This document shows positions 29,831 to 37,348 of a stretch of DNA of 54,312 nt, one piece after another (the first letter of the stretch is position 1; each line of letters begins with the position of its first letter). A program made the position numbers and the translations under genes. The notes beneath the pieces were generated by a model that saw only the letters and a list, made by a program, of their open reading frames with translations, was not told the origin of the DNA and ran no database searches. This stretch comes from Fodinicola feengrottensis (lineage in GTDB: Bacteria > Actinomycetota > Actinomycetes > Mycobacteriales > HKI-0501), in the NCBI RefSeq assembly GCF_010993775.1, contig NZ_WOTO01000062.1, positions 1 through 54,312 on the forward strand, written 5' to 3'.

Positions 29831-30752
29831 TGACGATCACGTCGGTGTTGTGCTCTTCCATCTGGAGGTAAGTGGCGCCGGCCGAACCTGCTGGGCCGAG
29901 AGTGTCACCGTACAAAGAGTCCTCCCCGGCCTCGACCTTCACCCCGGCTTCCTGCGCGATCGTGGCCGCGGTCTTGGGCGGCAGCGAGCTCTCCGAGAAG
30001 ATCGCCTTGGTGTGGGTGGCCTTGATCTGGGCGACCAGGTTCTGGATGTCCTTGCCGGACAACTCGGCGGAGGTGTCGAAGCTCGGGATCACCGAACCAA
30101 CGAACTGCAGGTGGTAGCGGTCGATGTAGTAGCCGAAGGCGTCGTGGTTGGTGACCAGCTTGCGGTCGTCCGCCGGCAGCGTGTCGATCTTCTTCGCGAT
30201 GTCCGTGTCGAGGGCGCGCAGCTTCGCCACGTACGCGGTGAGGTTCGCCTGGTACGCCGACGCGCCGGCCGGGTCGGCCTTCGCGAACGCCTTCTCGATG
30301 TCGGTCGACATGATGATCGCGTTCAACGGGCTGTGCCAGATGTGCGGGTCGCCGACCTTCTCCTCGTCGGTGCCGTTGCCCTTGCGTACGCTCACGCCCG
30401 CGCTGGTGTCCACCACGGTTCCGCTGAAACCAGCCGACGAGATCGTTTGGTCCAGCCATTTCTCCAGGTCAACACCGTTCTTGACGACGAGCTTGGCCTT
30501 GCCGATGGTGGCGATGTCGGCCGGCGACGGGTCGTAGTCGTGCGGGTCGACGTTCGGTTTGAGGATCTGCGTGACCTGTACGCGCGAACCGCCGACCTGG
30601 CGGGCGAAGTCGGCGACCTGGGTGGTGGTGGCCACCACGGTCAGCTTGCCACTGGCCGCGAGCTGCGTGCCGGTGGCGGCCCCGCAGCCGGCGAGCCCGA
30701 CCGCCAGTGCGGTCAGACCGACCGCGAGTGCGGCTGTCCCTGTACGTTTCAC
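29817..30752 (-). CDS. znuA: Zinc/manganese-binding lipoprotein (ZnuA family)
   Basis: The substrate-binding lipoprotein of the importer, about 311 residues. I chose GTG 30752 (protein start MKRTGTAALAVG) because GGAGG lies six bases before it; an ATG at 30788 would fall in the palindromic control region. The lipobox is LAVGLAGC. Metal ligands expected for the cluster A-I family are visible: DPHDYDPSP, DPHIWHSP, TNHDAFGYYIDRY and a late Glu/Asp region (EAGEDSLYGD). No long His-rich loop is present. Confidence 0.92.
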   Translation of the reverse strand: MKRTGTAALAVGLTALAVGLAGCGAATGTQLAASGKLTVVATTTQVADFARQVGGSRVQVTQILKPNVDPHDYDPSPADIATIGKAKLVVKNGVDLEKWLDQTISSAGFSGTVVDTSAGVSVRKGNGTDEEKVGDPHIWHSPLNAIIMSTDIEKAFAKADPAGASAYQANLTAYVAKLRALDTDIAKKIDTLPADDRKLVTNHDAFGYYIDRYHLQFVGSVIPSFDTSAELSGKDIQNLVAQIKATHTKAIFSESSLPPKTAATIAQEAGVKVEAGEDSLYGDTLGPAGSAGATYLQMEEHNTDVIVNALK

Positions 30753-30770
30753 CCGGATCCTCCATGGCCT

Positions 30771-30817
30771 AACGACATTGATTTTCAACTCTATTGAAAA
30801 CCATAACCGATGTCGTT
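30771..30817. promoter_or_regulatory. Nested palindromes upstream of znuA: probable Zur (Fur-family) box
   Basis: The inner repeat TTTTCAA (30782-30788), 5-bp spacer, TTGAAAA (30794-30800) is perfect. An outer pair AACGACAT (30771-30778) and ATGTCGTT (30810-30817) is also perfect, with its centre shifted by three bases. The TTGAAAAT half sites resemble Zur boxes of other actinobacteria. It lies 19-65 bases upstream of the znuA start, where a repressor would block transcription. Confidence 0.7.
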
Positions 30818-30868
30818 TCCAATGGCGGGGTGTTCAACGCAACATTCGGCCATCCCTCCCACCGACGA

Positions 30869-30924
30869 ATCGGCGGCCAGGTCTGGGTCCCGCAGAGGCG
30901 GCGGACCCAGACCTGGCCGCCGAT
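30869..30924. terminator. Very strong hairpin with perfect 22-bp stem in the znuA-arsR intergenic region
   Basis: Arms 30869-30890 and 30903-30924 are perfect reverse complements around a 12-base loop; the core reads CGGCGGCCAGGTCTGG. It is about 100 bp upstream of znuA and 400 bp upstream of arsR. No T run follows on either strand. It could end a short transcript coming from the right (minus strand), insulate the znuA promoter, or be a folded RNA. Confidence 0.75.
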
Positions 30925-31286
30925 CAGGCTGGCCACTCGGAGGGGTTTTGGCTGGTCAGCCCAGGGAGACCCCGGTGATCGACAGGGCCGGCAACTGAGA
31001 GCACACAGTCCGTACTGCATCTGGCGCTTCTCCTTCGTCCCGCGGCGGACTCGCGTCCATCTGGTCACTGCGGTATTTACCTTGCCCAATCGGATGAAAT
31101 CCGACAAGAGGGCAACCGACCCCAGTGTCGCATTGGTGGACAGTGTCCGGATAACTTTGTGAACAAAGGCCGTCACCGCGCGTCGAGAAAACGACAAAGC
31201 ATTCCAAAAACCCCAGGCATTCTTATGTACTCTGTGATAATTCGAGTACAGCCAGCATTTGCTGTGATGTCCGCCACTCCACCATT
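30925..31286. other. Lower-GC intergenic stretch with weak small ORFs
   Basis: This part of the 500-base gap between znuA and arsR is clearly less GC-rich than its neighbours. On the minus strand an ATG at 31020 is preceded at nine bases by AAGGAG (plus-strand CTCCTT 31030-31035) and opens a Cys-rich frame MQYGLCALSCRPC. In another frame ATG 31060 to TGA 30956 gives a 34-residue peptide ending LSITGVSLG. The latter stops about 30 bases before the large hairpin. Neither matches a family I recognise, and no gene is claimed. Confidence 0.25.
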
Positions 31287-31318
31287 CATGCGTAACATTG
31301 CATATGAACATGCGTTAC
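31287..31318 (+). promoter_or_regulatory. Direct repeat upstream of the ArsR-Zur operon
   Basis: CATGCGTAAC (31287-31296) and CATGCGTTAC (31309-31318) are 22 bases apart, two helical turns, just before the ATG at 31329. The AT-rich middle (TTGCATATGAACA) resembles ArsR/SmtB-type operators. Autoregulation by the ArsR protein is the likely role. Confidence 0.5.
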
Positions 31319-31328
31319 GGTGGGGCGC

Positions 31329-31664
31329 ATGTCGGTCCAGGCTCAGAGCACCCCCACCAAGAGCAGCGGCGAAACCGGGACGTACCACCACTTCGCGGCG
31401 GCCGGCGAGCTGCTCCGGTCACTCGCCGCGCCGATCCGGATCGCGATCGTCACCGAGCTGTCCGCCGGTCCGCTGTGCGTTCACGAGCTGGTCGCCGCGC
31501 TCGGCGCACCGCAGCCGCTGGTGTCGCAACACCTGCGGGTGCTGCGGGTCGCCAAGCTGGTGACCACCGAGCGGCGCGGCCGGGAAATCGCGTACGCACT
31601 GACAGACCAGCACGTCGCCCAGATCGTGGCGGACGCGGTCTCACACGCTGGAGAGGTTCGCTGA
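31329..31664 (+). CDS. ArsR/SmtB-family metal-responsive regulator
   Basis: A 111-residue winged-helix protein. The HTH is LRSLAAPIRIAIVTELSAGPLCVHELVAALGAPQPLVSQHLRVLRVAKLV. The wing is TTERRGREIAYALTD, and the C-terminal helix carries DQHVAQIVADAVSHAGE. The helix has Asp/His positions like the alpha-5 zinc site of SmtB/CzrA (D-x-H ... H-x-x-E), so zinc sensing is plausible. Its TGA overlaps the ATG of the Zur gene by one base. Confidence 0.9.
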   Translation: MSVQAQSTPTKSSGETGTYHHFAAAGELLRSLAAPIRIAIVTELSAGPLCVHELVAALGAPQPLVSQHLRVLRVAKLVTTERRGREIAYALTDQHVAQIVADAVSHAGEVR

Positions 31665-32080
31665 TGACGGGCAACACGGCCCACGCCGTACCGGGTCGGG
31701 CCACCCGGCAGCGCCGGGCGGTGGCCGTCCTGCTGTCCGAGACCGACGAGTTCCGCAGCGCGCAGGACCTGCACCGGCTGCTGTCCGAACGCGGCGAGGC
31801 GGTCGGCCTGACCACCGTTTATCGCACCCTGCAATCAATGGCCGACGCCGGCGACATCGACGTGATGCGGCCGCCCGGCGGCGAGCACCTCTACCGGCAC
31901 TGCGGGCAGAACCAGCACCACCACCATCACCTGGTCTGCCGGCGCTGTGGCAAGGCCGTCGAGGTGGACGGCCCGCCGGCCGAGCGTTGGGTGGACAAGG
32001 TCGCTGAGGACAACGGCTTCACCGACCTCAGCCACACCTTCGACATCTTCGGCCTCTGCGCCGACTGCTCCTGCAAGTAG
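31664..32080 (+). CDS. zur: Fur-family zinc uptake regulator
   Basis: A 138-residue Fur-family repressor. The DNA-binding part is SAQDLHRLLSERGEAVGLTTVYRTLQSMADAG. The regulatory metal site is in HCGQNQHHHHHLVCRRCGKAVEVDG. The structural zinc Cys pairs are CRRCG and CADCSC. Pairing with an ArsR regulator and proximity to znuACB support zinc rather than iron. It is predicted to bind the palindrome upstream of znuA and possibly the TIGR03943/permease operon, which is convergent. Confidence 0.9.
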   Translation: MTGNTAHAVPGRATRQRRAVAVLLSETDEFRSAQDLHRLLSERGEAVGLTTVYRTLQSMADAGDIDVMRPPGGEHLYRHCGQNQHHHHHLVCRRCGKAVEVDGPPAERWVDKVAEDNGFTDLSHTFDIFGLCADCSCK

Positions 32081-32084
32081 AACG

Positions 32085-32808
32085 CTATTCGTAGACCTCT
32101 TCGGGCGCCGCGATCCGCTTAGCGGAAGCGACCGACACGAACGGGATCGGCTGCCGGTTGAGCGGGTCGACGTCAGTGCCCGGGACGTACGTGCCGACGA
32201 CGTTCAGCCAGGTGTTCGCGGACAGCCCGTCGGGCACGTTCCCGCGCATCTCGATCTTGATCGGCAGCGCGTCGGCCGCGCAGCACGTGATGACCATCCG
32301 GGTCAGGTAGAAACCGCCGCCGGGGCGCGGACTCGCGAAGCCGGTGAGCAGCAGATGGCGGCTGTTCAGCGACAGCCCCTGGTCCCAGATCGCCCGGGAC
32401 GCATAGTCCAGCAGCGTCACCGGCACCGGATTGCCGGCCGGCAACGGCGGATACTGGGACTTCGCGGCCACCGCGGTGCGGCCGGGCCGGCCGCGTACGA
32501 GCCGAGAGGGCGGGCGGCCCGATCAGGAAGATCGCGAGCACCGGCAACACCAGCAGCCACGCGACGACCCCTCCCCCGTGCTTGTGGCCGTGCGCGTCAC
32601 CCTCATCGTGGTCGTGGTCGTGCGTACGCGGCTGGAACAACTCACGGAAGAGCGTGACCAGCGCGATCACCACCAGGATCGCGCCGGCCGCGATCAGCAG
32701 CGGGCGTACGCCTGCCTTCACATATCGCAGGTAGACATCGCTGAGGCTGATCCGCAGCAAGGCCCCGCCAAACAGCAGCAGCAGGACACTGCGGGCTTCG
32801 GAGATCAC
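32085..32808 (-). CDS. TIGR03943-family membrane protein with His-rich loop (one frameshift)
   Basis: About 240 residues. Two N-terminal helices (VLLLLFGGALLRISLS, PLLIAAGAILVVIALVTLF) are followed by a His/Asp-rich loop HDHDHDEGDAHGHKH and another helix (VVAWLLVLPVLAIFLIGPP). A soluble C-terminal domain has ITCCAADALPIKIEM and YPPLPAG. This is the YcgQ/TIGR03943 family, often in Zur regulons beside a permease. The frame changes between 32460 and 32535. The GTG start at 32808 overlaps the permease stop. Confidence 0.85.
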
Positions 32809-33829
32809 AGCAGCACCAACCCCACACCCGTACCGATGATGATGGCCACCACGAAGGTCGCCGGCGCGAACCGCACCGCGAAGGCGCGGGAGAAGGCGCC
32901 GGCCTGCATCGCGAAGAGTTTCAGGTCGATCATCGGCCCGACCACCAGGAACACCAGCCGCGCGGTGAGCGAGAACTGAGTCAGCGACGCGGCCACAAAG
33001 GCGTTCCGCCTCCGAGCAGATGGACAGCACCACCGCGAGCACCGCGAGGCCGACCACGGCCAACACCGGGTTGTGCGCGATGGTCGCGAGCACCGAGGCC
33101 GGTACGAGCACATTGAGTGTCGCCGCGGTCAGCCCGCCCACCACCAGGAAGCCGCCAGCGGGCAGGAAGTCGGCGCGGGCGGTCTCCAGAAACGCCTGCC
33201 AACGCGGCATCCCGGTCAGCGCAGCCCGGCGCGGCGCGGCAGCCGGATCCACTCCGGCCTGCCGATCCGCATCCGCAGCCACAGCCAGCCCATCGCCACC
33301 GAGGTCAGCACCGACGCGGTGAACCGGGCCACCACCATCATCGGCTGGCCCGGGAAGGCGACCGCGGTGGCGACCAGCACGATCGGGTTGATCGCCGGGG
33401 CGGACAGCAAGAAAGCGAGCGCGCCGCGGCCGGTGCCACCCCCCGGCGCATCAGGCCGCCGGCAATCGGCACCGAGCCGCACTCGCAGCCCGGCAGCACC
33501 ATCCCGGCCACGCCCGCCACCGGCACCGCGAGCACGGCCCGGGACGGCAGTACGCGAGCGAAGAAGTCCGGTGGAACCAGCACCGCCAGGCCAGCGCTGA
33601 TCAGCACACCCAGCACCAGGAACGGCGTCGCCTGGACCACGATCGAGACAAAGACCGTCGCCCAGGTCTGCATGATCGGGGCGGTGAACGCGCCAACCAC
33701 CAGACCACGGAAGGCGACGATGCCCACACAAACGAGGATCAGCGCGTACAAAGACCAGGGCCGTGGCGACTTTTCCGGAGAGGGCTCGTCGGTAGTCGGC
33801 TCGAGCGTACGAACCTCAGGGGACGGCAC
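32805..33829 (-). CDS. Permease of the DUF318/ArsP_1 type (three frameshifts)
   Basis: A polytopic membrane protein of about 340 residues. It is recognised by MVLPGCECGSVPIAGGLMRRGVAPAAA, then LAFLLSAPAINPIVLVATAVAF, and a second half with FLVVGPMIDLKLFAMQAGAF and IIIGTGVGLVLL. Indels near 33440, 33225 and 33005 break it, yet all conserved blocks are present in order. With the TIGR03943 partner it corresponds to Bacillus YcgR/YcgQ. A role in zinc or metal-chaperone transfer is inferred from context. Confidence 0.82.
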
Positions 33830-33939
33830 CTCGCCAGCGTAGCCGGCCGGTTTTCTCGCCCTGGCGGTTGTCCACAGGCTTTACCGGCCCTTTTCCCTCG
33901 ATGAACCAATGCTGGCGTGTTACGGTCGCCGGGTCAGTA

Positions 33940-34022
33940 CGACAGGGGAGCGCCGGACGCGCTGAGAGTGCGGGACAACCGCAGACCCTCAGACCTGATC
34001 TGGGTAATGCCAGCGCAGGAAG
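33940..34022 (+). ncRNA. TPP riboswitch (THI element)
   Basis: The conserved blocks are present in order: GACAGGGGAGCGCC, GCTGAGAGTGCGG, CCGCAGACCCTCAGACCTGATC, and the pyrimidine/diphosphate core TGGGTAATGCCAGCGCAGGA. It lies about 100 bases upstream of the ykoE start, consistent with thiamine-pyrophosphate control of the thiamine-precursor transporter. Confidence 0.93.
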
Positions 34023-34095
34023 TCGATTCATCCGCTTCCGCTGCGATGCCGCATGCGCGGTTCCGTAGTGGATGCCGGATGAGCGTCGAAGCACT

Positions 34096-34117
34096 CCTCC
34101 TTCGAGCCAGAAGGAGG
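34096..34117 (+). promoter_or_regulatory. Hairpin sequestering the ykoE ribosome binding site
   Basis: CCTCCTTC (34096-34103) pairs perfectly with GAAGGAGG (34110-34117) around the loop GAGCCA. The right arm is the ykoE Shine-Dalgarno sequence, seven bases before the ATG at 34125. This is the natural expression platform for the TPP riboswitch: ligand binding should favour the closed hairpin and stop translation. Confidence 0.8.
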
Positions 34118-34124
34118 CCCACCC

Positions 34125-34724
34125 ATGGCCAGCACCACCCTCCCACCCAGCCGCCGATGGCGAACCGTCGACATCGTGGTGACCGCGATCGTCGGCGTCG
34201 TCTTCGGTGCCGTTTTCTTCGGCTGGGGACCCGTCTACAGCCTGCTGTCCGTGCCGCTCAAGGGCGTCGCACCCCTTACCGGGCTGCTGTCCGGGGTGTG
34301 GTTCATCCCGGCCGTGCTGGCCCCGCTGCTGGTCCGCCGGCCGGGCGCCGCGCTGTTCGCGGAGCTGCTGGGCGCGGTCGTCGAGATGGTGATGGGCGGC
34401 CAGTACGGCTTCGCCACCCTGCTGTCCGGACTCGCGCAGGGCCTCGGCGCCGAGCTCGTCTTCTTCGCCTTCCGCTATCGCTCGTACTCGCTGCCGACCG
34501 CGCTGCTGCTGGCCGGCGCCGCGAGTGGCCTGGGCTGCGCGATCGTCGACGTGATCGTGTCGTACGCGGGCTTCGACCTCGGCTGGAAGGCGACCTACAC
34601 GGTGGCCTGCATGGTCGGCGGGTTGGTGTTGGCCGGGCTGGTCTCGTGGCTGATCGCCCGTGGGCTGAGCGCGACCGGCGTGCTGTCGGCGCTCGCCGGC
34701 GGCCGCAAACAGACCCGGGTTTAG
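34125..34724 (+). CDS. ykoE: Thiamine-precursor ECF transporter, substrate-binding subunit YkoE
   Basis: A 199-residue membrane S-component with about six helices. Landmarks are DIVVTAIVGVVFGAVFFGWG, PLTGLLSGVWFIPAVLAPLLVRRPGAALFAELLGAVVEMVMGG and LAQGLGAELVFFAF. This is the YkoE family, which takes up hydroxymethylpyrimidine or related thiamine precursors with YkoD and YkoC. The upstream TPP riboswitch agrees. Its stop directly abuts the GTG of ykoD. Confidence 0.93.
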   Translation: MASTTLPPSRRWRTVDIVVTAIVGVVFGAVFFGWGPVYSLLSVPLKGVAPLTGLLSGVWFIPAVLAPLLVRRPGAALFAELLGAVVEMVMGGQYGFATLLSGLAQGLGAELVFFAFRYRSYSLPTALLLAGAASGLGCAIVDVIVSYAGFDLGWKATYTVACMVGGLVLAGLVSWLIARGLSATGVLSALAGGRKQTRV

Positions 34725-36140
34725 GTGCCTGGCAAGGACATTCGGCTGGCTGGCTGGGGATGGCGGCATCCGGGCCGCAAGGCGTGGGCGGTCCGGGGTG
34801 TCGACCTCAGCATCCAGCCGGGCGAACGAGTGCTGCTGCTGGGCGCTTCCGGTGCCGGCAAGAGCACGTTGTTGCGTGGGCTGGCCGGATTGCTGGATCC
34901 AGAGGTCGGAGACGAGGACGGTGTCCTTCAGATCGCTGGAGAACACCCGCGAGCGGCGGCCGAGCCGGTCGGCTATCTTCAGCAGGATCCAGAAAGTCAG
35001 CTGGTGATGGCCCGCTGCGGCGACGATGTGGCCTTTGGGCTGGAAAACCTCGCCGTACCAGCGCGGGAGATCTGGCCGCGAGTGGACGCCGCGCTGTCGA
35101 CGGTCGGCTTCGGCTATCCGCGCGACTGGCCGACCGCCGCTCTTTCCGGCGGTGAGCAGCAGCGGCTCGCACTGGCCGGGGTTTTGGCTCAGCGGCCGGG
35201 TTTGCTGCTGTTGGACGAGCCGACCGCGAACGTCGACCCGGAAGGCGCCACCTCGGTACGCAAGGCCATCGACGCGGTGTTGGACGACACCGGCGCCACG
35301 CTCGTCCTGATCGAGCACCGCGTCGCCGAGTCGCTCGCGCTGGTCGACCGGGTGGTGGTGCTGTCCCCTTCGGGCGTACTGGCTGACGGTCGTCCGGACG
35401 ACGTGCTGTCGACTCAGGGCGACGCGCTGACGGCTGCTGGTGTGTGGGTGCCCGGTGCGCCCGTACGAGCGCGCCGCTCCCCCACCAGCGATCGCGTTTC
35501 GTTGCTGTCGGCCGCTTCCGTACGAGTCGATCCGTCCATTGTGGACGACGTCTCGGTCAGCCTGCGGACCGCCGAGGTCACCGCGATCACCGGCCCGAAC
35601 GGCGCCGGCAAGACGACCCTCGCGCGAGTGCTGGGCGGGCTCGTACGCCCGTCCGGCGGCCATGTCGAGGGCACCCCTGAATTGTCCGGCACCGACCGCA
35701 GACCGCCGTGGAAATGGCGGGCAAGTGACCTCGCCGGCCGGATCGGCGCGGTTTTCCAGGACCCCGAACACCAGTTCCTCACCGGCCGAGTCTGCGACGA
35801 GTTGTTGTTGCGTACGAAGGATGTTCGTCGAGCCGATGAGCTGTTGGCCAGGCTGCGGTTGGAAAAATTGGCCGCTGCGAACCCGTTCACCCTGTCCGGC
35901 GGAGAACAGCGCCGGCTCTCGGTCGCGACGGCTTTGGTGGCCGCGCCGGCTTTGCTGATTCTGGACGAGCCAACCTTCGGCCAGGACCGGAACACCTGGA
36001 CCGAGTTGGTCGAAATGCTGGACGCCCTGCGCGCCGAGGGCGTCGGCATCGCGGTCGTCACCCACGACACCGCCTTCACCGAGGCGCTGGCCGACCGGGT
36101 GCTCTGGATGTCCGCCGGTCACCTGGAGCCCGCCGAATGA
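34725..36140 (+). CDS. ykoD: ECF transporter ATPase, two fused ATP-binding domains (YkoD)
   Basis: A 471-residue protein with two complete ABC domains in tandem. Domain 1 has Walker A GASGAGKST (40-48), signature ALSGGEQQR and LLLLDEPTANVD. Domain 2 has GPNGAGKTT (near residue 293), TLSGGEQRRL and LLILDEPTFGQD. It energises YkoE/YkoC uptake. It starts with GTG immediately after the ykoE stop and overlaps ykoC by four bases (ATGA). Confidence 0.95.
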   Translation: MPGKDIRLAGWGWRHPGRKAWAVRGVDLSIQPGERVLLLGASGAGKSTLLRGLAGLLDPEVGDEDGVLQIAGEHPRAAAEPVGYLQQDPESQLVMARCGDDVAFGLENLAVPAREIWPRVDAALSTVGFGYPRDWPTAALSGGEQQRLALAGVLAQRPGLLLLDEPTANVDPEGATSVRKAIDAVLDDTGATLVLIEHRVAESLALVDRVVVLSPSGVLADGRPDDVLSTQGDALTAAGVWVPGAPVRARRSPTSDRVSLLSAASVRVDPSIVDDVSVSLRTAEVTAITGPNGAGKTTLARVLGGLVRPSGGHVEGTPELSGTDRRPPWKWRASDLAGRIGAVFQDPEHQFLTGRVCDELLLRTKDVRRADELLARLRLEKLAAANPFTLSGGEQRRLSVATALVAAPALLILDEPTFGQDRNTWTELVEMLDALRAEGVGIAVVTHDTAFTEALADRVLWMSAGHLEPAE

Positions 36141-36884
36141 CGACTTTCGCCCGTACCGCACCGGCTTTTCTGCACCGCCGCAACCCGGTCGCCAAACTGG
36201 CCGCCGGCCTGGTCGTCGCGGCCGCCGCGCTGGCCGCCCGCGACCCGGTCACCCCGGCTCTGCTGCTCGTCGGCTGCCTGGTCGCGCTGCCGCTGACTGG
36301 CCTCGGACCGGCCGCACTGGCCCGCCGCACCGCGGGCGTCCTGCTCGGGGCGCTCTCGGTTGGCCTCGCGAACGCGCTTTTCGGCAGCCCAGGCGGATGG
36401 GCAGTCGGCGGCGCGCTCGCGATGCGGGTGCTCGCGATCGCGCTTCCCGGCGTGCTCATGTTGTCCACCACCGACCCCACCGACCTGGCCGACTCGCTCG
36501 TTCCAGCAACTGCGCGCACCGGCCCGGTTCGCGTACGGGTCACTTGCCGCGCTCCGGCTGCTTCCGTTGCTGGCAACCGAATGGCAGACAATCGGGCTGG
36601 CCCGGCGGGCTCGCGGCGTGTCTTCCGGCGGAAATCCGGTAATTGCCGTAAGACTGCTCTTCGGCCGGGTTTTCACGCTGCTGGTCGGCGCGATCCGGCG
36701 CGCCAGCAGAATCGCGGCGGCAATGGACTCGCGCGGCTTCGACTCGCGGCTGCCTCGTACATACGCGCGCCAGCAAACCGTCGGCGGCACGGACGTACTT
36801 CTGTTGCTGGTAGCGGTATCGCTCGCGGTGGCCGCCACCGCGGTGAGCATTGCTGTGGGCAGCTGGCAGCCGTTAGTCAGCTGA
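36137..36884 (+). CDS. ykoC: ECF transporter transmembrane subunit, EcfT/YkoC family (one frameshift)
   Basis: About 250 residues. The N-terminal part is FARTAPAFLHRRNPVAKLAAGLVVAAAAL. The two short coupling motifs that bind the ATPase are GLARRARGV and AMDSRGFD. A frame jump near 36505 joins the halves (DLADSLV to QQLRAPARFAYG). The 3' end overlaps the convergent DUF6191 gene by 12 bases. Confidence 0.85.
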
Positions 36885-37214
36885 GGGAAGGTTCTTGTCT
36901 GGCCGAAGAACGAGGTTGGCAACGTTGTTGTCGAGGTCGATCCTGGTCCGCGGCGGGGCACCGTCGCTTTTTCTTCCTCGCGCTGCATCAGCGACGACTG
37001 CTTTGAAGTCACGGCGATATGGTTTGGTGCCACGAAAAGCCAACTCGAACTCGTCGAGGCCGGCGCCGGTGATCGACATCGCGCCGAACATCTCCGGGTC
37101 GCGGCGCTTGCGCCACGGCAGCCAGCCGAGCCGCTTCACCACCAGCTTCTCGAAGGCTGCCGCCACGAGAAGCAACAGCACCAGGGCCGGGATCACCAAA
37201 GCGGCCGCTGTCAT
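36873..37214 (-). CDS. Small single-helix membrane protein (DUF6191-like)
   Basis: About 113 residues. An N-terminal helix (LVIPALVLLLLVAAAFEKLVV) is followed by a basic stretch WLPWRKRRD and a soluble tail with TGAGLDEFELAFRGTKPYRRD. I recall similar actinobacterial proteins named DUF6191. ATG 37214 and GTG 37223 are both possible starts; the GGGGGAAG upstream fits either. The function is unknown. Confidence 0.65.
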   Translation of the reverse strand: MTAAALVIPALVLLLLVAAAFEKLVVKRLGWLPWRKRRDPEMFGAMSITGAGLDEFELAFRGTKPYRRDFKAVVADAARGRKSDGAPPRTRIDLDNNVANLVLRPDKNLPSAD

Positions 37215-37280
37215 CACATCCACTTCCCCCTAACTCCGCCACGGCCACTTTGGTTCCGACCGGTCCACGCGAGCACATTT

Positions 37281-37313
37281 CGGCTATATCTCGGCTATAT
37301 GTCCGGTCTATAT
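37281..37313 (+). repeat. Three direct repeats upstream of a secreted-protein gene
   Basis: CGGCTATAT at 37281-37289 and 37292-37300, then CGGTCTATAT at 37304-37313, recur at 11-12 base spacing, about one helical turn. They lie 36 bases before the ATG at 37349. This looks like a regulator binding array or a promoter with repeated TATAT elements. Confidence 0.6.
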
Positions 37314-37348
37314 GGTGATGAGTCCGTGCACCTGAGCCGGAGGTCGAC

